A DNA stretch of 64,000 bases from Brachionus koreanus (lineage: Eukaryota > Rotifera > Eurotatoria > Ploima > Brachionidae), in assembly GCA_016987375.1 (NCBI GenBank), contig PJRA01000263.1, positions 1,310,169 through 1,374,168 on the forward strand, given 5' to 3'. Below the pieces are notes generated by a model. That model was not told where the DNA came from and did no database searches. It saw only the letters and a program-made list of their open reading frames with translations. The position numbers were made by a program, and so were the translations under genes. Of the stretch, positions 10,301 to 25,300 are shown one piece after another (the first letter of the stretch is position 1; the number at the start of each line of letters is the position of its first letter).

Positions 10301-13300
10301 AGTAGTCACCAATTATCAAATGATCCTTACACTTCACAATATCATTTGACGTGTTATCTTAATTTGATTAACAAAGCTAACAAACTCTGCCAAGTTGTTC
10401 TTCATGATTTGACAGATTTCAATACTTCAACGGCGCAGGTTTGTTTCTCCAAGACAACGCTAGATCTAATACAGCTAGAAAAAGAATGGAAAAAATAGAA
10501 AAGTGGAAAGTAATAAAATTTCTTTATCATCAATCTTATATTTTTTCCTTCTAATTATCATCTTATTGATTCATTTTCTAGCTTAATACTTTTTTTTCAG
10601 CTTTACTGTTTTTACCTATTCATGAATCTAAATTTGAAAAATTTCGTGAAAAAATTGAAAAATTCATTAAAAAAGACAATGCAAAAAAATTATACATTCG
10701 TATTCAATAATTACTATAGTTAATTAAATTTTTTGCTGTTTTAGCTTTTATTTGTTTAAAAAAAGAGCTTTTAGACCTATTTATAAGAAAATTACAAAAA
10801 TGGCCTTAAAAAATTACCTACAAGGACTGCAATAGCCAGCAGTCCTTGTAGACAACGACAAACAGATTTTTCAAAATAATTGCGCTTAATGAAACTAAAT
10901 CTTCGGATCCTAATAGAATAAAAAATTTATGGTAATTATAGATATCAAATTGGTTAACACGTAAGAAAAAAGCTATTTTCAAAAAATACTGAAAATTCCG
11001 ACTTTTTAGCATTATCTGTGCAAAAAAGGATTTTGGCTTTCTTTATGGCTAAAAGAGTTCAATTATATTTTTCAATAAGAGTTTTCTACACTGCCTATTT
11101 GCATTTTTTTAAATTGAAATTTTAAATTTAATTTCTTAAAGTAAAAATTTAAAAGACTGTATAAAATGCAATGCAACGAAATTTTGCATTTTTGAGAAAA
11201 AAGGGCAAATTGAAAAAAATTGAAACTAACTTATCCTTAATTTTAACTTTAATGTTTTTAATTAAAGTTTAACTGATTTAATTTAAGAAATATTAAAATA
11301 TTATTCAAATAAATTTAGGGTAAAAATAAAAAATAAATGTTTAACTTGATAAATTAAAAGTAATTTAACTCTATTTGATATAACTCTATTAAATTTCTTT
11401 AAAAAAATAATTAAAATTAACTAGAATTACCAAATAAATGGAACAATTAGAAACATCAATTTGATACAAGTCCAAAATAGGGTTTAAAACAAGGCTTATT
11501 GATTTTTTCATATTGGCTTTGATGCAAAGATTGATTGCGACTGGAATCAAACTTAACACAAAAAGAGACCTTTCGACCATACAAATTTCTTTAGAGACGA
11601 GACATTGTGCACTCATAGTTTGGTCGACAGGCTTTAAAAAAATTTAATCCAAATTTTTTTAAAAAATTCATGCAAAATTTTACAGTATAATTGCCCACAA
11701 AGTATAAATCTGACTTGTACCATGGTAAGCTTTTTTTAATAAATATTTTGCTCAATGCTTGATGAACTGTTTGGCCTTGCAGAGGTTGAATCATAGTTGA
11801 AGAACCATCTTTGTTACATAATACTCGACAGAATTTACTCTCAATTTTGTTATTGAGCTGACTCCTATTAGCAGGTGAAGAAACTTGATTGAGATTTGGC
11901 TGCGAAGAGCCTTTAAAAAAAATCAAAAAGATAAAAAAATCTATAAATTCAAAAAAATTAATATTACAAGAATCAAGTGAATGAATTAGTGGTGTTTTTT
12001 GAAGAAATTGTTTACTCAAAGTGGCAGACAAACTTGAAATTGGCGTTGGAGTTCTTGGATTAATACTGGGTTTTTTTTCTTTAACTAATTAATTTTTTTG
12101 AATAAAATTTAATTTTGCATAAAAAAATGTTCTTTTATTTACAAATTTTAAAATTTTATAATGTCGGGTTTTTACTAATTTAATTAATCATATATTCTCA
12201 ATTAGCTTAAAAAAAGTAAACAGTCAATATCCCGAAATTTAAAAAAAATGGATAAAAATTTTCGTAGTATAAACGTTTTAAAAAAATGTAAAAGTAACAA
12301 AAAAAATAAACCAACAAAATTCAATTTTAAAAATTTGGCTCAAAATGCCTTTTGTTTAACTTTGACGATTAGAACACTCTCTCTAAATTCAAAAAGGTTT
12401 AATTTATGGACAAAAACGCCACTTTAAACACTTTAAAAATGCTGTTAAAAAAATTTTATTGTTTAAAAAAATAAAATGCCTTTGATATAATTCGAATATA
12501 TTCTAATTAGATGAAATTTTCTTCTAAATTTAATTAATTAAAGAGTTTTAATAAAAAGAAAATTTTTATGTTTAGTCATTTACAAATTTAATAAAGAGAC
12601 ATTTGCTTATAAATTTTTTAAGATAAAAATTTTCAAAATTATTTATTATAAAAAAACCTTTATGAATTAATTATTTTTAAACATAATTATTAAAAGTTGA
12701 TCTCATTTTCCTTTTTTAACACTAGGCAGCCTGAGAAATAGCTTTTAAAAACTAAAAATCTTGTTTTAAATTACTTGAAAAAAATTTATTTTTTCTCTTT
12801 AACTAAATTATTAATTTTTATTATCAACCTTTATAGTTTAAAAAAAATTAAATAAAAAAAAAAACAAATTAATTAGATATATTATTAGTAAAATTCCTTT
12901 AATTGACTATTTTTTAAATAAAGACACATTACGGAAATTTACCCTAAAAATGTATTTATTTAAAACTTTAACCCAATGTAAACATAAACTTTTGATATCT
13001 TTAATATCTTATAATTTTAGAACAAAATAAAAAATAAAAATGTAAAATTTTTGTTACTTTTTCTTTAACAAAAATATTAAAATTTTCATTTCATCTATTT
13101 GGAAACAATTTTAAGATCCTAATTTTAAATACAAAATTATTTTTTCAATTGTCATTTTATTGAAATTCGTCAAATTAACAAAAAGCATTTTAAAGCATTT
13201 AAATTAGCGGGAAAAACAATATTGCAATGACTTTTTAGTCTTAATTTTAAAAATTTTGATAAAATATAAAGTCACTGCAATATTTCATTTCGGAAAAAAA

Positions 13301-16300
13301 TTAATCGAATTGATACCTTTGTTCCATGGAAGAATGTTTTTCTTTTTATCCTTGCGTGCTGCCTCATTGTTAAAATTTGTATTTGAGCTTGAATTAGAGT
13401 TTGGAGATTGATTAGCAGGATTTTGCAAAAAAATATTTGTTTTCTGGTTTGTATTTTTACATTCGTCTTTATTGTTCACAATTGGTTTTCCCTCCATTTC
13501 ATTAACTATACAATCTTTATACATTTGAGACTTAAGAAATCGAGAATAGCTGTCATATTTCATTAGCGAAAATATTTGACCCTGAGCCATTTCAAACATT
13601 AAACAGTGAGGACTTTGCATTTCTTCTTTGCAACATGTTCGAGTTTTGTTATCGACATTTATTTGGCAAAGACTAGCCGTGTCCAAATATGTTTTCCAAA
13701 TTTCAAGCGCTTCTTTTCTCATTTCGTCAGGATCGGTTATTTTTTTGAATTTTTCACACCTGACCCAAAAATCAATGTTTTCTTCACTATATTCTTTTTT
13801 TAAAAAATCCTTTAAAATTTTACAAAATAAGTTTTTTTTTAATTTAATGTTTTGTTTTTTACAGTGAAAATTTTCAGACCCAGTTGATCTTCAAGCAATT
13901 TTTCGAATCCAGTGGCCCATTTGGCTACTCGACCCACTTCGTTGCTTTTTTCTTTTATAATTTCTTCATTTACATCAATTAAGGAATTTGTGAGACTTAT
14001 TTTTGTTTGATTGAGCTTTTCTTTTGACGAGTTATCTGTCTCGTTAACGTTTAATGACTTAAATGGTTTATTTTGAAAAAAAATCAAAAAGATCAAGAAT
14101 TGAAAAATACTAAAATTTAATTTTAATTTAATTTTTTTAGAATTCAAAGCTAGAGTCATTTTCAAGACCGAGCTTTTGAAAAAAAAAAATTTAAGATCTC
14201 TAGTCGGACTTGTAACTTAACGAACTGTAACTTAATAATAATAAGAAAAAAAATAGTAAGAAAATAAATTTTCCAATTTTTATTTTATTCAATCATTGAA
14301 AAAATAAAAATTCTAAAAATATAACATGTTTTTTCAAGCTGCACTTTATGAAAAATCTTATTTTTTTATGAAAAGACTTTCGAAAATCTATATTAATTTC
14401 AAAGATTTGAAGGCATTGTGAAATTTTGGTACAAAAAAGAAAAACTATTTAATTTTTTTGAATAATTTTGCTAAAATCTATGATATTGTACAGTTTACCG
14501 AACCGCTTTTGCGGAAATAGAAAAAAATTATATTGTTCTTCTGTTCTGTTCTGTACTTTAATTTTTGTACTAAAGTTTCACATTGCCGATGATCAAACTC
14601 TTATTTACATGCTCAAAAATTTTTTTAAAAATAATAAATATATCCAAGATAATATTAAATAGATAGGGGTTTAGGAGAGAAATTAATTAATTTGATCTAA
14701 ATTTTTCTATTAGACAAAAATATAATCTTAATCAATTGAAAAAATTTTGATTAAATTTTTTTTATTAATACAAGAAGCAACAAATTAGTCATTTTGACTC
14801 GTTTGAAAAATTTGATTTTCACATATTTTGAATAGATTTTTCAAATAAACATATTTTTTTTCTTTCTTTAAAACTACTCTGTACTAAAATAAAATGAACA
14901 ATTTGCTTGGTGCTTCTAGTCTTAAAAAACAAATTTGATAAATAAAAAAGTTTTTTTTTAAATATAAAAAATTTAACTTGATCAAAATTACTTTAAGTAG
15001 TAATTTTTTATTTACTTTTTGTTCTTAACTTAAATTACATGCTAGGGCGAAATTGATAAATATTTTGAATAGAAATTAGATCAAAATAATTAGCTATGGT
15101 TGCTAAAGTCTTTTTCGTCAGAAAAGCTGAAAGGATTTGGTAAGGATTTTATAAAAAGAAATTTGCTTTTTTAATTTGAAACTTAAATTATTTGATTCAA
15201 TAGTTAAAATTTAAATATTTTAAAAATTAGCACCAAAATAAACTTAAGAAAGATATTCATTTTTTAATATAAAATTAAATAATTAAATCATTTTACTTTA
15301 GTTGGTCGATGATAATCGGACAAACGCCTAGCTTGAAATTGAGCTGATCGATTGGTGGGTTCCTTAGAATTGTTGGAATTACCTGATATGAAATTGAACA
15401 ATAGTCGCTTGGCAGTGGACGTTGTTTTGTTAACTTTTTCGTTTACCGGAAAACTCATTCTGTTTTGTATTCCATTTTCTTGAACATGAGCCTGATTCGG
15501 CTCAAAGGAGTTCAAAACATGATTTGCATCAAAAAAGTCTAGATTGTTTTCTTCGAAATTTGGCTGTGGTTTTATTTTTTGAGCAACCGACAGTGGTGGT
15601 TTAGATTTTAAAAACTGAAAAGCCTGAGAAGTCCTAGTTTTTATTTTAAAGTTGGCATCTTCGGTTTTTTTAAATCTATTAGTTTCTATTTCAATACTTT
15701 TTAAAACTTCAGTCTCATTCGAATGAGTTTTTTTGGACAAAAATAAATTAGCAAAATTTTCCTTTATAGTTTTAATTCCTTGAGGTTGATTGCAAACTTC
15801 TTTGGGCTGAGTTTTACTTTTCTTAACTTTGATTAATTTGCTTCCATTGCTTGAATTCATCGAGTCCAAATTATTGTCCTCGATGTTGGACAAAGATGAA
15901 ACATCCTTGGGTATATGAGCCATTTCTTCTTTTAGAAAATTTTCCTTGTTGAAGTAAATGTCATTAGTGTGCTTGTTGAGTATCATATATGGTGACTTTT
16001 GAACATCTATAATTGGCTGTTCTTCACTCACAATTTCATAGTTGTGATTAGAAAAATGCAGACCAGGAGATAAATTTTGGTTGTTGTTGGTCATTAGTGG
16101 CATTTGACTTCCATGAGCAGCCAAATTGCTTGATGACGTAAAAACATAGTCTTGATTTCTGTACAAACGGGATATCTCGTTCAAAATGAGATCTATGCTG
16201 ATACCTTTTTAAAATTATTTAAAATTAAAAAATATTAAAAAATTTTAATTTCTAGATATAAATTTAAAAATAATTTAAAGATAGAACAAAAAAAATTTTT

Positions 16301-19300
16301 CAAAATAAAAACTTGAACATAAAACTCCATTCTATTTTTTGACCTTAGTAGAGAGGCCTTTTTTTACTTTAAAGACTTTAACTCATTTTATGTAGTATAG
16401 TAGGTTAACTACTGCTAAGAGTACTCTTAGATATGAACTCATAAAAAAAATAAAAATTAGATTTAATTTGATGATTTTTAAAATCAATTAAAAATGAGAC
16501 GTAAATACTTATTTTAGTTTAATTGAGACAAATTAAAATTAAGAGCTAAAAATCCAAACTCTCTATACTTGAAAAAAAATCAAGTTTAAAATGTTGCGTA
16601 AATTGTTTAGTTTACTAATTTTTAATTTTGAAAAGAAAAAAGGTCGAATAGTGATTATTTATTAATAATTTTTTAAAAAATTTAGAAGCTAGTAATTGTT
16701 TTTTTCAAATTAAAATAATTAGGAATTTTAAGGCTTTGTTCGATTCAATCTTTTTGACTTTGAGATGGCTTCAGATTACAACAAATTAATAAAATCATTA
16801 ATTTAAAAAATATACTTGAATAAATAAATTTATTATTAAAATAAAATTAATAAAAATTAGTGTTGGCTACCGTCAGTGACGGTCACTAGATCTCCTAAAC
16901 TTGATGTTGGCCGTAACAAATATAAAATTTAAAAAATTTTTAAATAAAAAATTTCGATAGATAAAAGAATTGAATAAAAAAAATTAAAATTTAGAAAAAA
17001 CACAAATAAAATTTTAAGAAAAAAGAAATCCTATAATAAGAATTCATAAATATTATTTTTTTAATTAATTGGAAAATTTATTACTTGTATAGAGGATAAT
17101 TTCTTTTACATACATGGCCTAAAGAAGAGGAGTAGTTTTCGCATATCAAAAAAATTTTGAGCAAAACTTGAACTCTTCAGTTTAAAACAAAAATCTCTAT
17201 TCTTCATAAATAGCTATTGATTATTGTAATGATAAGTAAAACTACAGTCTGAATCTGCGATAAAATTAAGTTTTTACTTCTTTCAAAATTTTTTAGTTCT
17301 AAATTCAATTTAATTGTATTTCCTTATTCAATATAGCAGCCTCATAGTCTAAAATACGACTTTGACCCACGCAAAAAATACTATTTCACCCATATTAAAA
17401 TACTCTTAACTAAAGGTGCCTGCGCTAAAGTTATGTTTCTAATTTTGTAGCGAGTTTAAAGTCAAGTTTTTTAATTAAATGCAGCTCATCCACTTAAGAT
17501 TCTGTAGAAAAATTATAAATAAATTTTTTTAAATTATGCATTTGATGTTGCACGTAAATTAAGCAGAAAAGAAAATTTAAAAAAATATATATTTTAAAAT
17601 TTAGATTAAAAAATACTAAAATTCTATTTAAAGCTGGACATTATTCATATTAAAATCATTTCTAAAAAATTTAAAAAAAAAAAAACATTTTTAAGAATTC
17701 AATAGTTCTTTGAGTCTTTAGGTTGATCTCATCTTTTTACGACTCATTCTAAACTTGTTTCTGCTTGGATTGATTGAAAGTTTGGTTTATCTGTAAAATA
17801 ATTTTGACTCAAAACAGTCAATTTACATAATTGAAGCAATGAAAATTGATTGTTTTGGCTATTAATTATGACTGAAACTGTATATTTGATGTGTGAGAAA
17901 AAAACTGGAATGTCTAAGATAGAAGCTGGTTCATTTTGGTTTGTTTAATTACTTTGGTGATTTTTTAAATTAAATAAATTTTCGTAAATTGACTGTTGTT
18001 GGCTAAAAAACTTGACTTTAAAATTAGAAACACAACTTAAGCACAGGCACCTTTAGTTAAGAGTATTTTAACATGGGTGAAATAGTATTTTTTGCTTGAG
18101 TCAAAGTCGTATTTTAGACTATGAGGCTGCAATATTGAACAAGAGAATACGGTATTTTCTAAATTAATTTCATTTATTTAGAAAAATATTTTGAGCAACA
18201 AGAAGTCTCATTTTATCTAATTAAATGAATACCGAACATTTTCACAAATTGTTTTTTGATATATCGATTTAATTAATCTTGAATTTTGTGATAAAAAATT
18301 AGTTTCAATCATCATTATAAGAAATATTTTTTTTTAATTGAGGAAATTTGGATTTAAAAAAATTAATGAAGCAGAATTAACTGGAAATATTTTTAAAAAA
18401 ATCTAAAAAAAAAAACTAAATTCAACTCATTTCAACAAAACTATTATTTTTCAATGTTAAATGTAAATAATTAGAAAAAATCTAGTTATTTAATGATTTA
18501 AATATAATAATTGCTAATTTTATTTGGAGAATTTAGTTTTAATTTATTAAAAATCTATTATAACCAGTCCTGTTTTGCGGAACTAACAAACAGTAATTAC
18601 AGAGAGAAATGCTATATTTAAAATAATAGATTTTAAAATTTTAAAATTAAAAAATTTACATTTTTGCATTATTTTATTCTAAGAAATGGTAGATTCAGCT
18701 TTAGATAATTTAAAAGTATTTAATGGCAAATTTTTTAGTAATTAATCAAACTAATTTTAATTAAGAGTTTTTAAATTCAAAATTTAACGCTTAATTTTTG
18801 ATTATTAATTATGCGAGTTTGTTTTTAAATTTTAATTAGACTATTAATCGTCTTGAATCAAAATCAAATTCGAAAATTAATGAAACAAAGTAAATAGTTT
18901 TGAAAATGACATCTTTTTCTAATTTTAAAAATGTTATTTTATATTTCTGATAAAAAATTAAAAGAAGATGTCAAAATTTATATTCATTCTAAAATTAAAT
19001 GACTCGTTATAATAATTAGTTGAGAACGAATGCTTTTTTTTTAAATGTTAAATTTTTAAAATAGGAAATTCTGAAAACTTTGAAATTTTTTTCATTGATA
19101 AAACAATTTTGTTCTATTGAATTTTTAAAATAAATCTTTTTTTGTCATACTAACATTTTTCGAATCTTCATTTTTTATAATTGAAAAATTTTGATTTTAT
19201 CCTTTTTTTGAAAAATCTTTTTTTTAATTCTTTTGATTAATTTTCTTTAATTAATAAAATAAATTTCGAAAAATTTAACTTAATAAAAATAATTATATTT

Positions 19301-22300
19301 CCATTTAGGCTAATATCGTTTAAATTTGTGATTTGCATGTCAAAGTAAAATGAAAATAATTTTCAAATGTATAAGCAACTTTTGATAATTGTCTTAATAA
19401 TAATTTAATCAGAATTATATTTAAATTTGTATTATGATTATTAATCAAATAACTCTTTTGAAAAAAATTTAAATATTTATGTATCTTTAGAAAATGTCTG
19501 GAAAATTGAAAACTATTAATAATAAAGAGAACATTACTATCATTATTACTAATAAATTGCTAATAAAACTTAAAGCTAATAAATTTTTTACAGTTAATTG
19601 AAAAGACTTAGTTGTCATCTTCAAATCATAAAAAATTTTGATATTTCAATCTTTTTTTAATCAGGAAAAATCTTCTTAACCAGATAGAATACATTCCCTG
19701 CTAATCATATCTTACCGGAGATAATAAAAAAAAATTACTTGGGTGTCTTTTTTACAAACAGTGTAATGTATCAGCTATGAAAAATAATTTAAAAATAAAA
19801 ACTAAAAATAGATACTAAAATCCTTGATAAAGTACTAAGAAGAGTGACAATGCTGATTGATTTTACTAGAAAAAAGCCTTTTGAAGACATATCGAAAATC
19901 GGCATTGTTGGCATGACAATATGTTGGTCTGGGAAATAAATCGGAGATAATCATTGAAACATAATTCTAAACTCTTGGAACAGTTTATCATTAAATTATA
20001 AAAAATAAATAATTTAAAATTGACTATTTTAATTAAAAAGTATTTGGAAAAGTAACTAGAAAAGTCAACTCAAGTTTTACAAAACATATGAAATACTTAT
20101 TTAAAGAAGGTTATATTTAGGCTAGAACAAACAAAGACGAGAAACGAAACTTGTTCCAAAAATAAGAGGTTTGAATTATGACTCAAGATTAGCTGATTAG
20201 AAAGTCTAAAAGAAAAGCTAGAGCGTGGGGATCTTATTCAATTCTATAAAATCCACAAAAATTACAAATCATGTCAATTGGTACTGCGATGCGAAACACA
20301 TGAGCTCAGTGAATAATGAAGGACCAAGTGAAGGAGTAAGGGGAGCAAAGCATCGCATTTGCAAACTTTCTATCAAATTTTTCAATTATTTAAATAAAAT
20401 TTTATTTTTAGATTATTTTTATATTAGCCAAATAATCAATTGAATAATCTGAATTTCATTTTCTATTAAACTATGAATAAGATTTAATTAACTTAGTATT
20501 CATAAAAATTTAATTAATTTAATCCCACATTTACTAATTTATTTGAAATCGAAGCCCAAGTAAAAAGAAAAAATATGGGATAAAATTGTATCTGCATAAT
20601 CCACACAAATTAGAAAAAAAATTAATAAATTTGATTTTTAAATCTTATAAAAGAATTTTACTTTAAAAAAATTAAACCGTATCTTCTTAGATTTAATTTT
20701 AAAAACCAAAAATTTTTATCCATCCAATGCCATGAATACTTTTTAATCAATTTCAAAAAAAGTTGCTTGATAATCAAGTTAAAAAAATTGCCCCTTTTGA
20801 GCAATAAAGTATACATTTTCTATTACTTGTTTAGATAGTCACGGCGACTACATCTTTGCAAATTGAATTTAATGATCATGCTAAAAAATTGTTTTAAAAC
20901 AAAAAAGTCTTATTTTATAACAATTCTGTCCATTACGTTCATCTAATTTGGAACAAAAATGTAAAACAAAATAAATAATATAGATGTTTTTAAACAATTT
21001 TATTTGTTAAATTTTTTTACTGAAATTTTACTTCAAAAATTTGTCTAGTGAAATGGAATAAAAAATAATAGTCAAAAACCTTTTTTTAATAATAATTTGT
21101 GACTCTTATTAATTAAACAAGAAGAACACATCTTTTTTATGCTTTTATTCTGAGATTTATCAAATATTCATTTTTGAAAATTTTGGAAATAATAAAAAAT
21201 TTAAACAAAAGATTCTAATATGTTGTATTAACATGAATCATGCTGCAGAAGCTAGACATATTTCGACAGCACTTATTACATTTTTTTAAATGCTCAACAT
21301 TTAATTAAATTAGTCACTTAATAGTTTTTAATTCATCAAGTTAAGTAGTTGTACATTTATTATGATTCTTATTTAAGTAGTTTATTTTATTAATTTATTT
21401 GTTTCAAAAAGAAACCTCTCTGATTATAAGCGAACAAATTTGAAATTAAATCAAAAAAAAAATTTTAAGTTCTTTTAGCCACCCAACATATAATTATTTG
21501 CTTGAAAACGGTGACTGGTACTATAATCATGCAAGCGAGGGTGAGAGAGAGTTCCTCAATCTGGTAAGTGACAATTTTCTTTATCAAAATGTGAGCTGTC
21601 CCATTTTTCAGTTAAATGATGGTGAACAAACGTCAACATTAGATTTGGTCTTTACTTAGGCTAACACAATAATCTTATATGAATTAATAATCTAGTAGCA
21701 GGTCCAGTATTAGGTGATCTAAGTAGAGGACATCTGATGATCTCTTGGAATTATTTGTATAAAAATAATGAACAGATAGAAAAAACTTTTGATAAAATTT
21801 TTAATTTTAAAAAAGGAAATTATAAATTGATAAATAATTTCTTAAAAAATATTAATTGGAATATTATTTTTAATGACTTAACTGTCAATGAAATGTATAG
21901 TATTTTTTTGGATGTATACAAATCAGCGTGTGAAATCTATATACAAAAAAGAAGCATTTTCTTGAATCGAAAAGTTATCCCCCCCTGGATGAACTCAAAT
22001 TTAAGGCTTTTACTTAGACTAAAATATAAAGTTTGGCTCGAATATCTAAAAGGTAAACGGTCATTAAAACCAGAAAAGTTGAAATTATTTAAAAAATTAA
22101 AGAAACAAGTAAAAGAACTAACAAGATCACTTGTACTTGATTATGAAACTAAGCTTGCTTTTCAAGCTAAACGAAATCCAAAATTAGTTTTCAAATATCT
22201 TAACAGTAAGATAAGCATTAAACCGGTGATCTATAGAAGTACAAGAGAAGTATAAGAGAAGTACAAGTATAGCAGAAGTACAAGAGGCCATCCATACAAA

Positions 22301-25300
22301 ATTAAAAGAGAAATAATCAAAAATTGTGCCCAACGATACCACTTCTTCACAAACCGTGTAGTTAATGGCTGGAATAAGCTGGAAGTTGATTCAGTGGAAG
22401 CTCAATCTTGCGATATTTTTAAAGCAAAAATAGACAAAAACCGTCTTAATATTTTTTGCACATAATCTGTTGTCAGATTTACGCATTTATGCGTTGCAAT
22501 AAACCACTATACTACTACTATACTAAAATTTTAAGTTTAAAATTTAAAAAGAATTTTGTTCCTTTGTGCTTTAGCAAATTTATTTAAATTCTTTTAATTT
22601 CACAGACTACTTCAGAATTTCAGAAATTATTTTATAAATAATGAAACTAACAATCTTAAAAATCAGTTTCTTGATTTTTAATCACAATAACTTTAGAGAA
22701 TTAGACATGTAGATTAAATATTTATCTATCAATTTTTTTAAATCATTGAATCCATAACGTGAATTAATTTCTCATTAGAATTTTTTATTAATCGAATGCT
22801 TTTACTTATGTATGATGACATGTTTATCATAATTGATAATTGATAATCTCCAATTTTAACTAAATAAAATAAAGGATCAAGCCAAAAATATTTGTTGAGT
22901 TTATGAATTCAATTATTTCTTAAGCACCGGTTTATCCAAAAGTAGCTTATTTGTTGGAATATAAAAAGATATTTTTTTGTTTATAGAAGGCATTTAAGCG
23001 CCCCTTCAATTAAATTTTACGGCTTATTTTTACTCAAACAAAGTGACTTAATAAGCGTATAGCGGTGCTTTGTGAAAAATTCAAATAATAGTATTTTTCC
23101 GATTTTTAAAAACTTTAACTCATAGTTGATATAAAATTCACATTTTCTACAAACTCACTCGATTAACTCAACGTTTAATTTCTATTTTAAATTTAAAACT
23201 AATTTTATAACTTACTTAAAAAATTAATACAGAAAGATTAATTGCCCTATTTTAAATTTGAAATTCCAAATATACATATCGTATGTATGTAGAAAAATTG
23301 CATTTTTAAGACATTTTTTTTAAAAGTAATATAACTTTTAAACAAAAATTGTTTTAATTAAAAAGTTTATGAATAGATGAGTTTATAACTAAATTTTCCT
23401 TTTGAATAAATAAGCTTAACTAATTATTTAATTAATTTTTTAGATAATTTTATAAAAAAATTTGAGTTACTTTATAAAAAAAAGAGCTGTTTTTGGTGTA
23501 CAATAAAGTTGAGTTAAATTGAAATTTTGACTTAATTTTGAAAAAAAAAATGAACTAATAAATAAATAACAATAAAATAAATTTTGATTACGATGGACAA
23601 AAATATTAAAATAAGCAAATAAACGCATAAAAATTTCATGTTGTCATGAATTTAGCAAACTTACCTGATAAATGACGAAATATGAGGCATGACGTTGAAT
23701 TGTTCATGAGAATATCGTGTTTTGAGCTATTTTGTGCCAAAACAACTAATGCAAAAATTTGCGCACTTTCTTTTATCTTTCCACAAAATGCAACTTCCGT
23801 TTTATGATAAAATACACAGTTGTCATTTTTCAAAGTCGCTTTTGAATCACATAAATTAATTAATTTTAGACGATCGACCATTATGTTAAAACTAATCAAA
23901 CTTTGTTCACTGTCACCTGTTTTTACCAAAAAACTTTCTATGGCATTTCTGATAGAATTTAATTTAACAGCATTGCTCATTGTATCATATGGTATAAATA
24001 TACTACCTATGTAGTAAAGATTGAACGAAAGATCGCCATTAATGCTTAGCTTTGGGTTAAAAACCCATGGTTTAATAACCGGCTTGAGTATAGCATACAA
24101 ATCGTTTGAATTCAATTGTTTAATTGGCATCTGGTTTAAATTACTTAGTGAGTAATATGTTTGAATTGAGTCAGGATTTTGATAAACTGGTTGTCTAATT
24201 GTGCCTGAATTCATCTGATTCATCGAGTTAAAATGTTTAATATTCGCTATTTTTGCATCAGTTTGGCCTGTTTTTATATTCACACAAATTGGCTTTCGAT
24301 TCTCAGCGCTATCGTTCAAGCTAGATGACATGTTATACGCTTCATTTTTTAAATGATCGTAGTTTACCTTTAAGTAAATTTCAATTTTATTTAATTATTA
24401 AAAACAAAATGTATTTTTTAAATCAAAATTTAAAATTTTATCTCTTTTTTTTTTTTTGAAGAGAAAAAATACTCTATTTGATCTTTTTTTTTTAAAAATT
24501 CGAAAATCAATAATTTATTAACTAAAAAAAAATTTACATTATCTGACATTTTTATATAAATTCAAGAAATTTTTTTATTTTTGTGTAAAGTATGTTATCT
24601 AAATATATTAGATTAAATTAAATTCTCTTTAACAGGAAATCACAAAAAAAATTTTTCTAGATTTATGTGGTTGCATATATCAAATATGGCCCGAAAATTA
24701 GCTTTTCACTCAGAAATAACTTTAATGTCTAGAATCTAATTGATTGTTTCTGACAAATTCATTTATATTTTAAATGAGAAGTTAAATTTTTTGAAATTTT
24801 TTATTGTTTTAAAATAAATTAAAAGTTTTGCAAAGTAAAACTTAGTTATTCCCTTAGATCTCTTTTTTTAACCGAATAAACCATTGATATGTAATAAAAA
24901 AATGTAAGTTTTTTGTTTATTATATAAAATTGTTTTTTTTACCCAAAACTAAGTTCTAAAAACCAAATAAAAATTAAATTTCCAATGCTTAATATAAGGG
25001 CTGGTAAACCGGTTTTAAATAAGGAACCGGTTTCATAATTTTTCATAATACTTGTAAAATTAATATTTAAAACCATGGTTTTTAATGTAATGCATTATAA
25101 ATGCTGGAAATGCTGGCTAGTCCAAATAGCGTTCCATCAGAAAAAACATTTTCAGTAGCTGGCTTAACAATAACAGTTGATGGAACTTCCTTAAGTCCTA
25201 AAAGTGTCAAAAATTAGGTTTGTTTAAATTCTTGGTCAGGCAATGTATAATAAAAAGAACATTTTTTTTAAATTTTAAAACAATAAATTTTTTTAAATCT

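Larger units (their letters stand above)
16205..23664. other. RGS12 intron 2 (7.5 kb): contents
   Basis: The longest intron of the gene. It holds a foldback element (17316-18150) and two LINE remnants (about 19725-20360 and 21480-22525). Otherwise it is A/T-rich and I see nothing coding. Confidence 0.5.

Noticed and set aside
11591..12031. A single 146-codon minus frame through 12031-11591 as one exon
   Set aside because: It reads through splice sites: family comparison shows two exons (12078-11968 and 11910-11684) with an intron between.
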